Positions 24,166-34,143 of a DNA stretch of 64,000 nucleotides are shown here, piece after piece. Position numbers and translations under genes: made by a program. The notes under the pieces were generated by a model. The model had not been told where the DNA came from and ran no database searches. It was given only the letters and a program-made list of their open reading frames with translations. Positions within the stretch are counted from its first letter, which is position 1; each line of letters begins with the position of its first letter. This stretch comes from Cryptomeria japonica. Its lineage: Eukaryota; Streptophyta; Pinopsida; Cupressales; Cupressaceae. The DNA lies in NCBI RefSeq assembly GCF_030272615.1, contig NC_081414.1, positions 51,679,136-51,743,135 on the forward strand. The letters run 5' to 3'.

Positions 24166-24609
24166 ATCAAAATAAACTTCGACGAATCCTCAAGGGGTAA
24201 TCCGGGATCGTCGGGTATGGGATTTGTGGCTCGAGATTGGCAAGGGAATATTCTGGAATTTGGAGCGAAACAGATAGAGGATAGAACTAATAATATAGCA
24301 GAGGCAATGGCGGGTTTAATGAAAATTCATTTTGGAAAGAGTTTGGTTTTTTCCAACCTTCATTTGGAAGGCGATTCTCTTGTCATCATATATGCGATAA
24401 TTGCGGGTGGATTCCAGGTGTGGCACTTGAGTAAGATTATCTCAACAATTCGGGATGAGTTGGCTCAAGTTCTACAATTTTGTGTGGGTCATGTATGGAG
24501 GTCAAAAAATGATGTTGTTGACACCTTGAAAAAGTGGGCGGTTGGTTTTGAAGGGGTTGGAGAAGTACGCATTAAAGATTTGTGTATCATTTTGTTTGAT
24601 GAAATTTAA
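24166..24609 (+). CDS. RNase H (RVT_3) domain of a truncated LINE ORF2
   Basis: The frame is open from just after a TAG at 24163 to a stop at 24609. It shows the RVT_3 signature in order: INFDESSRGNPGSSGMGFVA, NNIAEAMAGL, LHLEGDSLVII, and VWRSKNDVVDTLKKWA. The acidic residues of the D-E-D-D set appear kept. An ATG (24217) lies inside the domain, so no independent functional start is evident and it is best seen as the surviving C-terminus of a LINE polyprotein. The enzyme would degrade RNA in RNA-DNA hybrids. Confidence 0.75.
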   Translation: MKINFDESSRGNPGSSGMGFVARDWQGNILEFGAKQIEDRTNNIAEAMAGLMKIHFGKSLVFSNLHLEGDSLVIIYAIIAGGFQVWHLSKIISTIRDELAQVLQFCVGHVWRSKNDVVDTLKKWAVGFEGVGEVRIKDLCIILFDEI

Positions 24610-24762
24610 GGTGGTGCTAGTTTTTATGAATGGGACATTTATGAAGTTGTAAGGGGATTTACTCATTGATGGGACTTCACATGTGTGGGTGGCATTATCT
24701 CAATGACCGATTGTTGTTGTTTCATCCTCATTCTCATCTCTACTTGCAACAATTTGTGGTAG

Positions 24763-25323
24763 GTGAATACTGAGGTGAATTTTCCTCTTTACATCGACAG
24801 ACCACAGGCTACCTTTTTTGGGCTAATTATGCAACTACGAATGAAGTGGCTTTTCAAGGTTAAGGATGGTGAATTCATCCATTTAATGGAGATGTTGGTT
24901 GGAGAGGTTTTTCTTGATGTGCGACACAGATACTGTTCGAATATGGATGTGGTGACCATGGTGGTGGCATGGGATCTTGAATTGGGGGACTCCACAAACA
25001 ATGTTTTCTGGGTGGTGAGGTCGATTCTAGATGATGAATGGCTAGTGGGACTGGATTCAGTACTGGAATGGGCTATTCTAGGCACGGGGTTTGATGTTAG
25101 TGAATGCTTTGTAGACCAGAGGATGGTGAACTTGCATGAACTTATTTCTTTAATGCATTGGTCAACGAGGTATAACAGAGATGAGCATCGCACTGAGGCT
25201 AGAATTGCATGGGATTTCTTGAAGATTTTCCTTCAACAGAGGGAGGTGGTGGGTGGTGGAGTGGTGATTTTAGTGAACAATGTGGGTGGTGGAAATGAAG
25301 AACGACGGAGGGGAAGGCGATGA
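24763..25323 (+). CDS. Unrecognised 186-codon ORF downstream of LINE RNase H
   Basis: Open from an ATG at 24763, about 150 bases after the RNase H stop, in a GC-richer context than the flanks. Composition is protein-like (WVVRSILDDEW, NLHELISLMHWSTRYNRDEH, ARIAWDFLKIFLQQ), ending in a basic glycine-rich tail (GGGNEERRRGRR). I do not recognise a family. Its place matches the extra ORF of the larger LINE at 21440-23228, but I see no clear sequence match between them. It could be noncoding. Confidence 0.35.
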   Translation: MNTEVNFPLYIDRPQATFFGLIMQLRMKWLFKVKDGEFIHLMEMLVGEVFLDVRHRYCSNMDVVTMVVAWDLELGDSTNNVFWVVRSILDDEWLVGLDSVLEWAILGTGFDVSECFVDQRMVNLHELISLMHWSTRYNRDEHRTEARIAWDFLKIFLQQREVVGGGVVILVNNVGGGNEERRRGRR

Positions 25324-25905
25324 GGCAAAAGGGCTCGAGTTCAGTGAACAGGAAACGTATGAGGATGTCTAGTTTTTGGCGACTTTGGTTGATGGCCCCC
25401 CATGTATGGTTTAGAATGGTTATTTGAAAAATGTTTTGGTCTCTGGTATCCTCTATGATTGTGCAAAATAAATTTTGTATAATATGTATTTGGTCATGAC
25501 AATCTTTTTGAAAATTTTGTATACTATGAAAATGTTTGTTTGGAGTCTGTACATTGTTAACGGTGACTAGGAATTGGTCTATAGAATAAATTATGTTCCT
25601 TAGAGTCGAATGGTCCGTGAATTTGGCTGTAGATCTCCCATGATGGTCAAATACAATTTTGGTGTTGTTACAGAGTCTTTTGGTGGAACAGTGGTGAATT
25701 GTGGTGGATACTTGTCTGATAGGAGTCAGGATATGGTGGAAGATTATGCTGCTGGTTTGGAGGCTAGGGTGAAGGTTTTTTTGGTTTGGCTCTATAATTT
25801 TCCTCTTATAGAGACCGTTTTCATAATGTATTAAAGCAATGCAATCTTTTTTGAATTAATATTAATAAAATACCTTTCTTACCGATAAAAAAATGTAACT
25901 GTCTC

Positions 25906-26669
25906 ATTCAATCTTTAATATATCAATTATAATTTACACTTAACAATTTTTATGTGTATGGTTGTACAATTGAATTAGAATTTTTATACCACAAATTTCT
26001 ATAGCTTTAATTGAAATTGAATATAAATCATTATTCTAACAAATAAACATTTAAAAAATGTTTGATGATTATTTTTAGATTATCAAATATAAAACATTTA
26101 AATCATTTATGTGAAGTGAAATATAAATACATACTTAATCAATACAAATTATTCTAAGAGCAATTTATATTTCACCTTCAATTTTGTGGTAGTTGCAAAA
26201 TATAATATAGATATATTTTTTTCTTAATCCATGCGTCTACTTTTAGGAGAAGGAAAATGCACAATTTTTTTCCAATTTATAACCTATTTTTTTATTTGTA
26301 TAATTCAATCGTGAAACACAGAATAGGGGTAATTCCCTTGTTTAGTTGGGTGTTTATTTTATTTCTTTTATTATAAATTTATTAAAGAGTATTAGTTTAT
26401 GAAATATATACATATAAGAACATTACTAGATTTTTCTATACAAATAAAATAACTATCAAGAAAAGACTTTCTAATCTTCTATACCTAAACAAATAGATAC
26501 ATATTGATGTATAGTTCAAATTGGTTTACCAACCCAATATAATGAGATTCTTTGAATAAAAAGCAAATGGTAAAACATAGAATTATTTATGTAAAAAGAG
26601 TTTGTGATAGAGTCAAAATAAACATTATAATGCATTCTAACTTATAATTTATGATAAAAAAATATATTT

Positions 26670-26711
<42 letters not shown>

Positions 26712-27032
26712 TGTCTCTTTTTTATGTTATGCATCAAATTTGCCCATTTTCTATTTTTCACATCTTCCTTGATGCAATTTTGTTGTATGCATTCATCTCC
26801 ATCACCTATGTATTTACTTAAGGTCCTTCAGGTTTCTAAGTATGAGAGTACATCTAATTTTTTAAGTCTATATATATCATTAGAGTTGTGGAGTTTCCCT
26901 TCTTCACACACTCTTTCCTCTATTTTTTTTGTATCAAACTTCCCCACACTTTCATTCCTCTCATTCTTTTGTCGCTTTCATTCCTTATCTCGTCAAGACT
27001 TCAAATTTTCCCATATGACCATCATAAGCCCT
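25906..27032. other. AT-rich DNA including the end of the repeat array
   Basis: Up to about 26100 it belongs to the AT-rich array. The rest has no gene-like ORF. It contains the TA microsatellite at 26673-26709 and T/C-rich sequence around 26880-27000. Confidence 0.6.
26673..26709. repeat. (TA)n microsatellite
   Basis: An uninterrupted run of alternating T and A of 37 bases. Confidence 0.98.
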
Positions 27033-28073
27033 TGAAGCAAGGGAAATCGAGCAAGGCAGTAGAGGGTTAGTTTAAACACAAATGGTATGGAAACCAAATA
27101 AAAAGCATAAAACTAACACTATTACCTTGCAAGAGAAGATCTCTCTTGTTCCTCCGATTGAGATTGATGAAGTAGAGGTGCCCTTGTGCTCCACTTGTTT
27201 GGATGTGCTCTTCTTGATGGATATGGAATGCTCTCCAAATGCATAACAAGTTTGGTGAATTGGGATAGGATTTGGATTATGATGGATAAGGAATGGATAG
27301 ATTTGGATGAAGATGGATTTGTCTTCGGTGAGGGATTATTTGGATATTATGAGGACATTATGTGGATATGATAGAAGAAGATAAAAGAAGATAGGAGCAA
27401 CATAATATTAGAAGAAGATTCCACGTAGTATTTTGTGAGGAAATGAGACTCCAATTTATAGATTGGAGGAGGCCAATGGAGGGCCAAGATTGATTTTGGT
27501 ATGAAGGGTTGAGATTGATTTGGGATGGAAGACATGGATCAAGGTGTATTGGGAGAATATAAAATTCCTTGGGGAAAGGGGAGAGGAATTAAAAATTCCA
27601 AAATAAAGGATGTGTGGGAAGGATAAATGGATAAAGGAATTAAAAATTCCTTGGGAAGAGGATGCATGGGGAAATTCAAGGAATTTGAATTTCCTTGAAA
27701 GGATCAAAGGTGATGTGACATGAGTGGAGGAATATAAAATTGGAGAATAATGATAAGTATGATTAAGGAAGAATTAATTAGGCTAAGTGGGGATTAGAAA
27801 AAGTGATTTGTAGGAGTCACATGACTTAGGTTAATTAATTAGCATTAATTAACTAAGAGAAATTTAGAAGACTTAATGATTTGGTTGACTTTAGAAGAAT
27901 AGGGAAATAATTAATTTATTTGATAAATTAATTATTGGACTATAGTGACAAGATTAGTTAAATTTGATTTAATCAACCTTAAGAAGAAGGGAATTAACAT
28001 AATTAAACTGGTTAATTATGTTGAGAGGCTTAAATTAATTAAATATTAATTTAATTAATTTTAGGTGTCTATA
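27033..28073 (-). mobile_element. Probable solo LTR of a Tat-like gypsy element
   Basis: Read on the minus strand the segment starts TATAGACACCTAA, close to the TGTAGACACATAA start of the Gypsy-D LTR. It continues with the same style of TTAATTAA-rich U3, a TATA-like box within CTATAAATTGGAG (about 27452-27465), and a downstream purine-rich part. The putative left end is TG at 27033. The flanking pentamers GCCCT (27028-27032) and ACCCT (28074-28078) match at four of five bases. No internal element sequence is attached. The minus-strand TG has become TA. Confidence 0.5.
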
Positions 28074-28380
28074 ACCCTCACCGGAGAGTCAATTTCTTTC
28101 GCTAATATACCTCCCTTACAAACCCTATCCCTTGACTTTAAGACAAGCTATGGAGTACCCCCAATACTTAAACTTTGGTAGTACCATATTTTTTTTCATT
28201 ATTTACCTCACCTAGCTCCTTGCATGACCAAACCACCATGAATACTTAGCTGGATGACACTCCTTTCAAATTATTTTATGACCATAAAAGGATCATTTAA
28301 TAATGAGGGACATGTATCTATTGGCATATGTGGAGAGTATGTTGACATGATGATATTGTGTAATCATGAATGTCAATATG

Positions 28381-28542
28381 CTGAAGAGTGAACTGGTAAT
28401 ATGCTGAAGAGTGAACCGGTAATATGTTGAAGATGAACCGGTTTATTGAAGTTAAGCAACTGGCAAAGTGAACCGGTATAATGGTGTGAACCAGTATATG
28501 TGCAAAAAGTGAAGTGATACATTTTTCCAAGTGAACTGGTAT
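28381..28542 (+). repeat. Degenerate ~22-bp subrepeats with ACCGGT in LTR U3
   Basis: Several imperfect units of the form AAGAGTGAACYGGTAATATG follow one another. Most are centred on the palindrome ACCGGT or its C-to-T variant ACTGGT. The same block is in the 3' LTR (34381-34541). Repeats of this kind in U3 often act as enhancers in plant copia elements; that role here is inference. Confidence 0.7.
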
Positions 28543-29190
28543 ATGGAATGTTCTCTATCAAGGTTTAATATGGTATGACTACCGGTTGGTAGTTCCAGCC
28601 TTAGGGTTTTCGGTTGAAGTGTTTCGAGCCTGTGTGATTCAACTGATGGCATTGTGTGATGAGTTAGCATTGTAATGGAGACCAGATCATGTTGCCACAT
28701 TAGCCTTGTGTGCGTGAAGGATCTTGCATAAAGGGGATTGATCCTATCTACCTTGAGAATGTGCGAAGTCCCTGCAAATGGTGAAGAACATGTGATAGGT
28801 TATCGCCTCCAAGAAGCGGTGAAGAATGAACGATGGAGAATGTCTTGAGATCTATTCAAGACCGTTGTACTCAAATACAAAGTGTTCAATGGTCAGGATT
28901 GAACCAACTGAATTGCTCAACCTAAATGTTTAGGGTTTAGGGTTTATGCTACCGACCTATCTGTTTCCTATAAGGTCGATGTTGTGTTTGATGTTGAGGT
29001 TGTTGGCAAATGTTGTGTGTGTATCTAAGTGAAGAGATACATGATTCTTGCCATACCAAATAAGAGAATTGATACCTGTAAAGTGTGTGTGTAGAAGGAA
29101 GGAACTAAACCGGATCTGCATTGGCATTGAGTGATATTACCAGATCATTGTAATACCTGTTGATCTCTAATCACTTCAACAGTTGGAAAA

Positions 29191-29420
29191 TCCCTTAATA
29201 GGGTAGCTTTAACTGGCTTGCTATAAATCCTTTAACAGGGTGACTCAAGGCCATTAAGTTCATAAAATCCTCTAACAAGGTAACCCTTAACAGGGTTTAA
29301 CCCTTCACCGGGTATTCTAGCCATCCCTTAACCGGGTGATCCCTAACAGGATCGGTTCCTAACAGAACCTGTTGTAATAGTCTTTAACCGAACTAGGCTC
29401 CTAACAGAGCGGACTTCTAA
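29191..29420 (+). repeat. Array of tandem mini-hairpins (Copia-A 5' LTR)
   Basis: Consecutive 16-nt modules each form a 3-5 bp stem closing a six-base loop near CTAACA. Clear modules are 29282-29297 (AACCC/GGGTT), 29299-29314 (ACCC/GGGT), 29338-29353 (GATCC/GGATC), 29354-29369 (GGTTC/GAACC, directly abutting the previous one) and 29396-29411 (GCTC/GAGC). Weaker modules are at 29192-29203 and 29227-29241. Stem sequences differ between modules while complementarity is kept. Confidence 0.85.
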
Positions 29421-29854
29421 AGAGTTCAAAAACAGCTTGTGGGTATTCATCCCCACCGTGGTTTTTCCCAGTTGGGTTTCCATGTGAAAAATATGTGTGT
29501 CATGTGTGATGCCTTTTTCATGTGATGTTTTGTTATTTCTTGTTTAGTGGTGAATCATGTTGATCTAGCAAATTATTGTATCTCAGAATGATATAATATC
29601 TGTTTATGCATAAGGATAAAGTGGAAATGAGGAAGTAGGTTGTATGGAAAGCTAAGTGTTACTGGTTTATGTCTTTCACAGTCTCATTATGTTTAACCGA
29701 TAGTAATTTGGTTTAGACCGGTATTTGTGTTTGTCTGTCAAGTGCACTATTTGCAGTCAAACCGGTTCAAGAGAAGATATTGTGTCTATACTAATTCACC
29801 CCCCCCCCTCTTAGTACCGGTTTGGTACTCACTATTCATCATTGAGTTATCAAT

Positions 29855-29866
29855 TGGTATCAGAGA
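29855..29866 (+). other. Primer binding site, initiator-Met tRNA type
   Basis: TGGTATCAGAGA lies three bases inside the 5' LTR end. TGGTATCAGAGC is the standard complement of plant initiator-Met tRNA used by Ty1/copia elements; the last base differs here. Confidence 0.9.
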
Positions 29867-29923
29867 ATCCTCTAGGTCCTCTGTGTTGAAAGTTTAACTA
29901 CTTGAGGGAAAGATCCTATTGTA

Positions 29924-31330
29924 ATGATGAAGAGGGAAGGTCCAAAGTTCAACAGAGATAACTTTAAAATATGGAAGGATAGAATGAATATATACATCAG
30001 AAGCATGGGTGCTCAACATTGGAGCTATGTTGAGAATGTTTATGTTATCCCTACCGGTACTCTCACCGATGACCAAAAGAGAGAGATTCAGGAGAATGGG
30101 CAAGTCATGGAAGCCCTAATTAGTAGTTTATCTGACATTGTGTTTATTGATGTTTAGGACAAAGAGAATCCCAAAGAAGTATGGGATACTCTTGAGAATA
30201 ACTATGGCGGTTATGAGCATGTGAAACAAGCTAAGGAAGAAAGCCTTAGAGGAAAGTTTGAAGACATGTAGATGGTTGAAGGAGAGACCATTCAACAATA
30301 TGGAATAAGAATCAAAACTATTGTTGGAGATATCAAGAGTCCAGGTGGTAAAATGGAAGATTCCACTGTTGTTAGCAAATTTTTGAGATCCTTATTACTG
30401 GTCTATGCAATAAGGGTTGTTGCTATTTAGGAGTTGAGGTCAATAGACAAGACTAAGGTATCCCTAGACTCCATCATTGCAAAGTTGACAGCCTATGAGC
30501 TGAATAGTTTTGATGGAAGTGTTCAGAAGACTGAACCAGCCTTTAGAGCATTTGCTGCACCATTTAGAAAAGGCAAAGAAGCTAGTACCAGTGGCGAACC
30601 AAGATAGAGTAGAGAAATGGATGATGCGGAGATCTTGATGGAATTTGAAGCTCTTCTTGATAAGAGACTTCCTAAGGGAACCAGTAAATACAAAGGTAAG
30701 CTTCCTTTGAAATGCTTCTCTTGTAACTAGATAGGACACATTGCTGTAAACTGTCCTAATGGTGATAGTAAGGACAAACCAGAAAATTTCAAGAAGTTCA
30801 AAGGAGGAAACCAAAGAAACTATTTTGTAGCAGTTGATGAAGGTGTCACTGATGAGGAATCAGAAGATGAAGAAAATGAAGATATTGTGTTTGTAGCAAT
30901 CAAGGAAGATGTGTCAGACAAGAAGGCTCTTGTCTCCCGCTTTGATAATTCCAATGAGTGGATTATTGATAGTGGCTATTTTCACCATATGATTGGTGAT
31001 CGTAGTAAGTTTCTATCTTTGGAAGAGTATGATGGTGGTGTGGTTCATTCTGGTAATGATGCACCATGTATGGTAAAAGGCAGAGGGTCCATCTCTCTGA
31101 ATGGAAGAAGTAGTGCTGACAATGTGTATTGGGTAGAAGGTCTAAGGCACAACCTTTTGAGTGTTGCTCAACTGAATAATAATGGACTCACTCTGGAATT
31201 CAAAAATGGAATGTGAAAAATCAAAGGAAAGAGTGGTGATCTGATGGCTACCGGTATGCAGACCAAAGGTAACCTATTTCAGCTAAATGCTAATGTCAGT
31301 ACATGTCTTATGGCTAAGTTTGAGGACAAC
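29924..31330 (+). pseudogene. Copia-A gag and protease region
   Basis: It starts MMKREGPKFNRDNFKIWKDR, the usual plant copia gag opening (UBN2-type gag). A CCHC zinc knuckle, CFSCN-stop-IGHIAVNC, lies near 30713-30760. The protease follows with WIIDSGYFHHM (about 30958-30990); the catalytic D-S-G is kept but the next residues are altered. Internal stops are at 30155, 30269, 30428, 30605, 30728 (all TAG) and 31214 (TGA), all in one frame. The gag would build the particle and the protease would cut the polyprotein. It is inactive as it stands. Confidence 0.9.
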
Positions 31331-32400
31331 TAGATATGGCATAAGAGACTCTACCATGTAAACTTTGACAATATTGTGAAGGCCAGTAAGATCAAGGACA
31401 TTAGAGGATTGCCTATGTTGAGAAAATTGGAAAATCCTTTGTGCAGAGAGTGTCAACTGGGGAAAATGTTTTCCTCAACCTTCAAAGGTAAATCCTTCAC
31501 TGCAGACAATTTACTTGATCTTGTGTGGTCCTATGAAAACTAGGAGTGTGCAGGGAGATAGGTATTTTATGATTCTTATAGATGATTGCTCAAGAATGAT
31601 GTGGGTCACATTTCTGAAGGACAAGTCTGAAGCCTTTAGAAAGTTCAAAGCTTTCAGAGCACTAGTAGAGAAGGAAAGCGCTAGAAGAATCAAATGCCTT
31701 AGAACTAATCAAGGAGAAGAATTCACTTCCGGTGAATTCAACAAATATTGTGAAGAGAATGGCATCAAGAGGCAATTGTCTACCCCCCAGACTCCAGAAT
31801 AGAATGGCTTAGTAGAGAGGAACAACTAGATTTTTGTTGAAGCGGCTAGAACTATGTTGATCCAAGGAAAGGTTGCTCACACCTTTTGGAGAGAAGCGGT
31901 GAGCACTACAGTCTACACAATGAATCAGGTACTCATCAAGAACGGAAAGGATAAGACTCCTTATGAGTACCGGACCGGTAAGACACCAGTGGTAAGCTAC
32001 TTCAGAGTGTTTGGTAGTAAATGTTATATCAAGAGGAGTGAACATCAGAGCAAGTTTGATGCTAAATGTGATGAGGTAATATTCCTAGGGTATTCCACAA
32101 AGAGAAAAGCTCTCAAATGTTTCAACAATAGGACTCAGAGAATTGTTAAAAACATCAATGTTAGTGTTGATGAAAACTCTGAGAAACCTCAGAAAACTGG
32201 CAGAGAGCATGTAGGAGATGAATCAGTAGTAACCTTCTGGGAACCGGTTGCAAATCAGCCCAGTACTTGTAATTGTGCTCCTACACCGATGGATGCTGAT
32301 GCTGATGAAGATGAGGATGAAGAAGAAAAGAAAGAGGAATTTGTTAAGAATATACCTAAGTATGTAAAAATCAATCATGATCCAAAGCAGATCATAGAAG
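31331..32400 (+). pseudogene. Copia-A integrase
   Basis: The N-terminal zinc-binding part has HKRLYHVNF and CRECQLGK (about 31340-31460). A short deletion with a frame change lies near 31515, just before CGPMKTRSVQGDRYFM. In the core the first Asp is in ILIDDCSRMMW. The second catalytic Asp is changed to Asn (LRTNQGEEF, where copia elements have RTDxGGEF). The Glu is in NGLVERNN. Stops TAG are at 31331, 31800 and 31827. The C-terminal part includes FWREAVSTTVYTMNQ and FLGYSTKRKALKCFN. Integrase joins element DNA to the target; this copy lacks a catalytic residue. Confidence 0.9.
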
Positions 32401-34001
32401 ACAAAGATGCAGGAATTCTTACAAGAAGAAAGGTCAGAGAAAACTCATTTACGATCTCTAAATTTGAGCCTAAATCATTCAAAGAGGCACATAAAGATGA
32501 AGACTGGATCAAGGCAATGGAAGAGGAACTTGATTAGATAGAAAAGAATGGTACATGGTCTTTGGTACCCAGACCGGAGCATAAAAATGTTATTGAAACC
32601 AAATGGGTCTTCAGAAATAAACTGAATGAGGATGGCACAGTGGTAAGGAATAAAGCCAGACTAGTATGTAAAGGATATGCCCAAGAAGAAGGAGAAGACT
32701 ATGGAGAAACCTTTTCTCCAGTAGCAAGATTGGAAGGAGTTTGTATGCTTCTTGCATATGCAGCTTTTACAGGATTCGAGGTATACCAAATGGATGTAAA
32801 ATCTGCATTTCTAAATGGAATACTTGAAGAAGAGGTATCTATAGAGCAACCAGATGGGTTTTCCCTATCAGAAGACAATGACATGGTGTGTAGGCTACAT
32901 AAAGCCTTGTATGGATTGAAGCAAGCACCTAGAGCATGGTATGAATGCTTTCACTCCCATCTTGTGAAGATTGGATTTGAAAGAACAAGTGAAGATAGAA
33001 ATATATACTTGAAATTAGAAGAAGATCATATTCTGATATATAAAGTATTTGTTGATGACATAATCTTTGGTGGAGATGACAAGATGAGTCATGACTTTGC
33101 AGATGAGATGAAGAAGGAATTTGAGATGTCACTCATAGGGGAGATTAAGTTCTTCATTGGACTGTAGATTCAGCAAATGAAAGATGGAATCTTTATTACT
33201 CAGTCCAAGTATGTCAAAGAGGTGTTGAAGAACTTTGACATGGAAGACAACAAACCGGTTGGTACACCAATGGTGACTGGTTGTAAACTATCAAAAGAGG
33301 ATGACTCAACATTGGTAAATGAGAAGGAATACAAATCAATGATTGGTAAGTTGCATTATTTAGTGCATAGCAGACCAGACATTGGACATGAAGTGGGTAT
33401 TACCGCTCAGTTTCAAAAAAGCCCAAGAGAATCCCACTTGGTAGCAGTCAAGTGGATTCTTAGATATCTGAAGGGAACTATTGACTATGGATTATGGTAT
33501 CCATACAATGATGATTTCAACCTGAAAGTGTTCACAGATGCTGATTGGGCTGGTAATGTGGATGACCGAAAGAGCACAATCGGTGGTGCATTCTTTCTCG
33601 GTGGTACTCTAGTCTCATGGATGAGTAAAAAGCAGAGTTGTATCTCTCAGTCTACAACAGAAGTGGAGTATGTTGCAGCTTTTATGAATTGCACCCAGAC
33701 TATTTGGATGAAGCATGTATTGAATGGCTTCAAAGTTCCTGTATTTGAACTGGTAAGTATATTTTGTGACAATACAAGTGCAATTAACATCTCCAAGAAT
33801 CCAGTTTTACATGATAGAACCAAGAACTTTGAACTCAAGTATCATTTCTTGAGGGAAAAGGTTCAGAACAAAGAGGTGATATTGGAACATGTTTCTAGTA
33901 AGGAACAGTTAGCAGATATATTCACCAAGCCTCTACTGAAGGCTACTTTTACCTATTTGAGAGGTGAATTAGGGGTGCTGACCCTTCAAGAGGTAAACTA
34001 A
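32401..34001 (+). pseudogene. Copia-A reverse transcriptase and RNase H
   Basis: The copia RT (RVT_2) is seen from about WIKAMEEELD and [13 protein letters not shown] through [21 protein letters not shown] and the catalytic FVDDIIFGG (about 33049-33075). The RNase H includes FTDADWAGNVDDRKSTIGG, SQSTTEVEYVAA, FCDNTSAINI and ADIFTKPL, ending at the natural stop at 34001. TAG stops are at 32535 and 33165; otherwise the frame is intact. The domain order and the FVDD motif place it in Ty1/copia. Confidence 0.92.
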
Positions 34002-34143
34002 AGGTTTGTGCTTCACATCAGTTAGATCTTACTTTTCTATATCTTTTCAGGATTGATGTATTGAAGGATGCTACTCCTCAGGGGGAGCATCATAGTGGAA
34101 CAGGGAAGCTCGTGCCTCCACTTTGGCATTGTTGTCAAAGGGG

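Larger units (their letters stand above)
24083..25889 (+). mobile_element. 5'-truncated LINE-type insertion with 16-bp target duplication
   Basis: The insert is bounded by AAAATGTAACAGTCTC (24067-24082) and AAAATGTAACTGTCTC (25890-25905), 15 of 16 identical. It ends in an A-rich tail (TTACCGATAAAA). The array sequence resumes immediately after. It carries a complete RNase H domain and an unrelated downstream ORF but no reverse transcriptase, as expected if reverse transcription stopped early. The base composition is GC-richer than the array. Confidence 0.85.
14436..26100. repeat. Degenerate AT-rich tandem repeat array, interrupted by LINE insertions
   Basis: A recurring block carries GTATGAAAGGTTGT followed by CCATTGAATTA. 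It is found near 14615, 15188, 23548 (diverged), 23859 and, shortened, 25953. Around it are recurring phrases such as AAATGTAGCATTTTCATTTG, AATATAAATCATTATT and GGTTTGTGCATG. After subtracting the LINE insertions the spacing is roughly 230-570 bp, so units are irregular. The array has no coding content. Its non-inserted parts are 14436-15260, 23399-24082 and 25906-26100. Confidence 0.75.
28319..29852 (+). repeat. 5' LTR of Copia-A
   Basis: 1534 bp, repeated at 34318-35849. It contains ACCGGT-rich subrepeats near its start (28381-28542), the mini-hairpin array (29191-29420), a conserved block (about 29430-29490) also found in Copia-B and in part in Copia-C, and a C-run motif TTCACCCCCCCCCC near the 3' end. 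Confidence 0.95.

Noticed and set aside
29855-29866. Possible tRNA gene fragment
   Set aside because: Only the 12-nt primer site complementary to a tRNA 3' end is present, with no cloverleaf around it.
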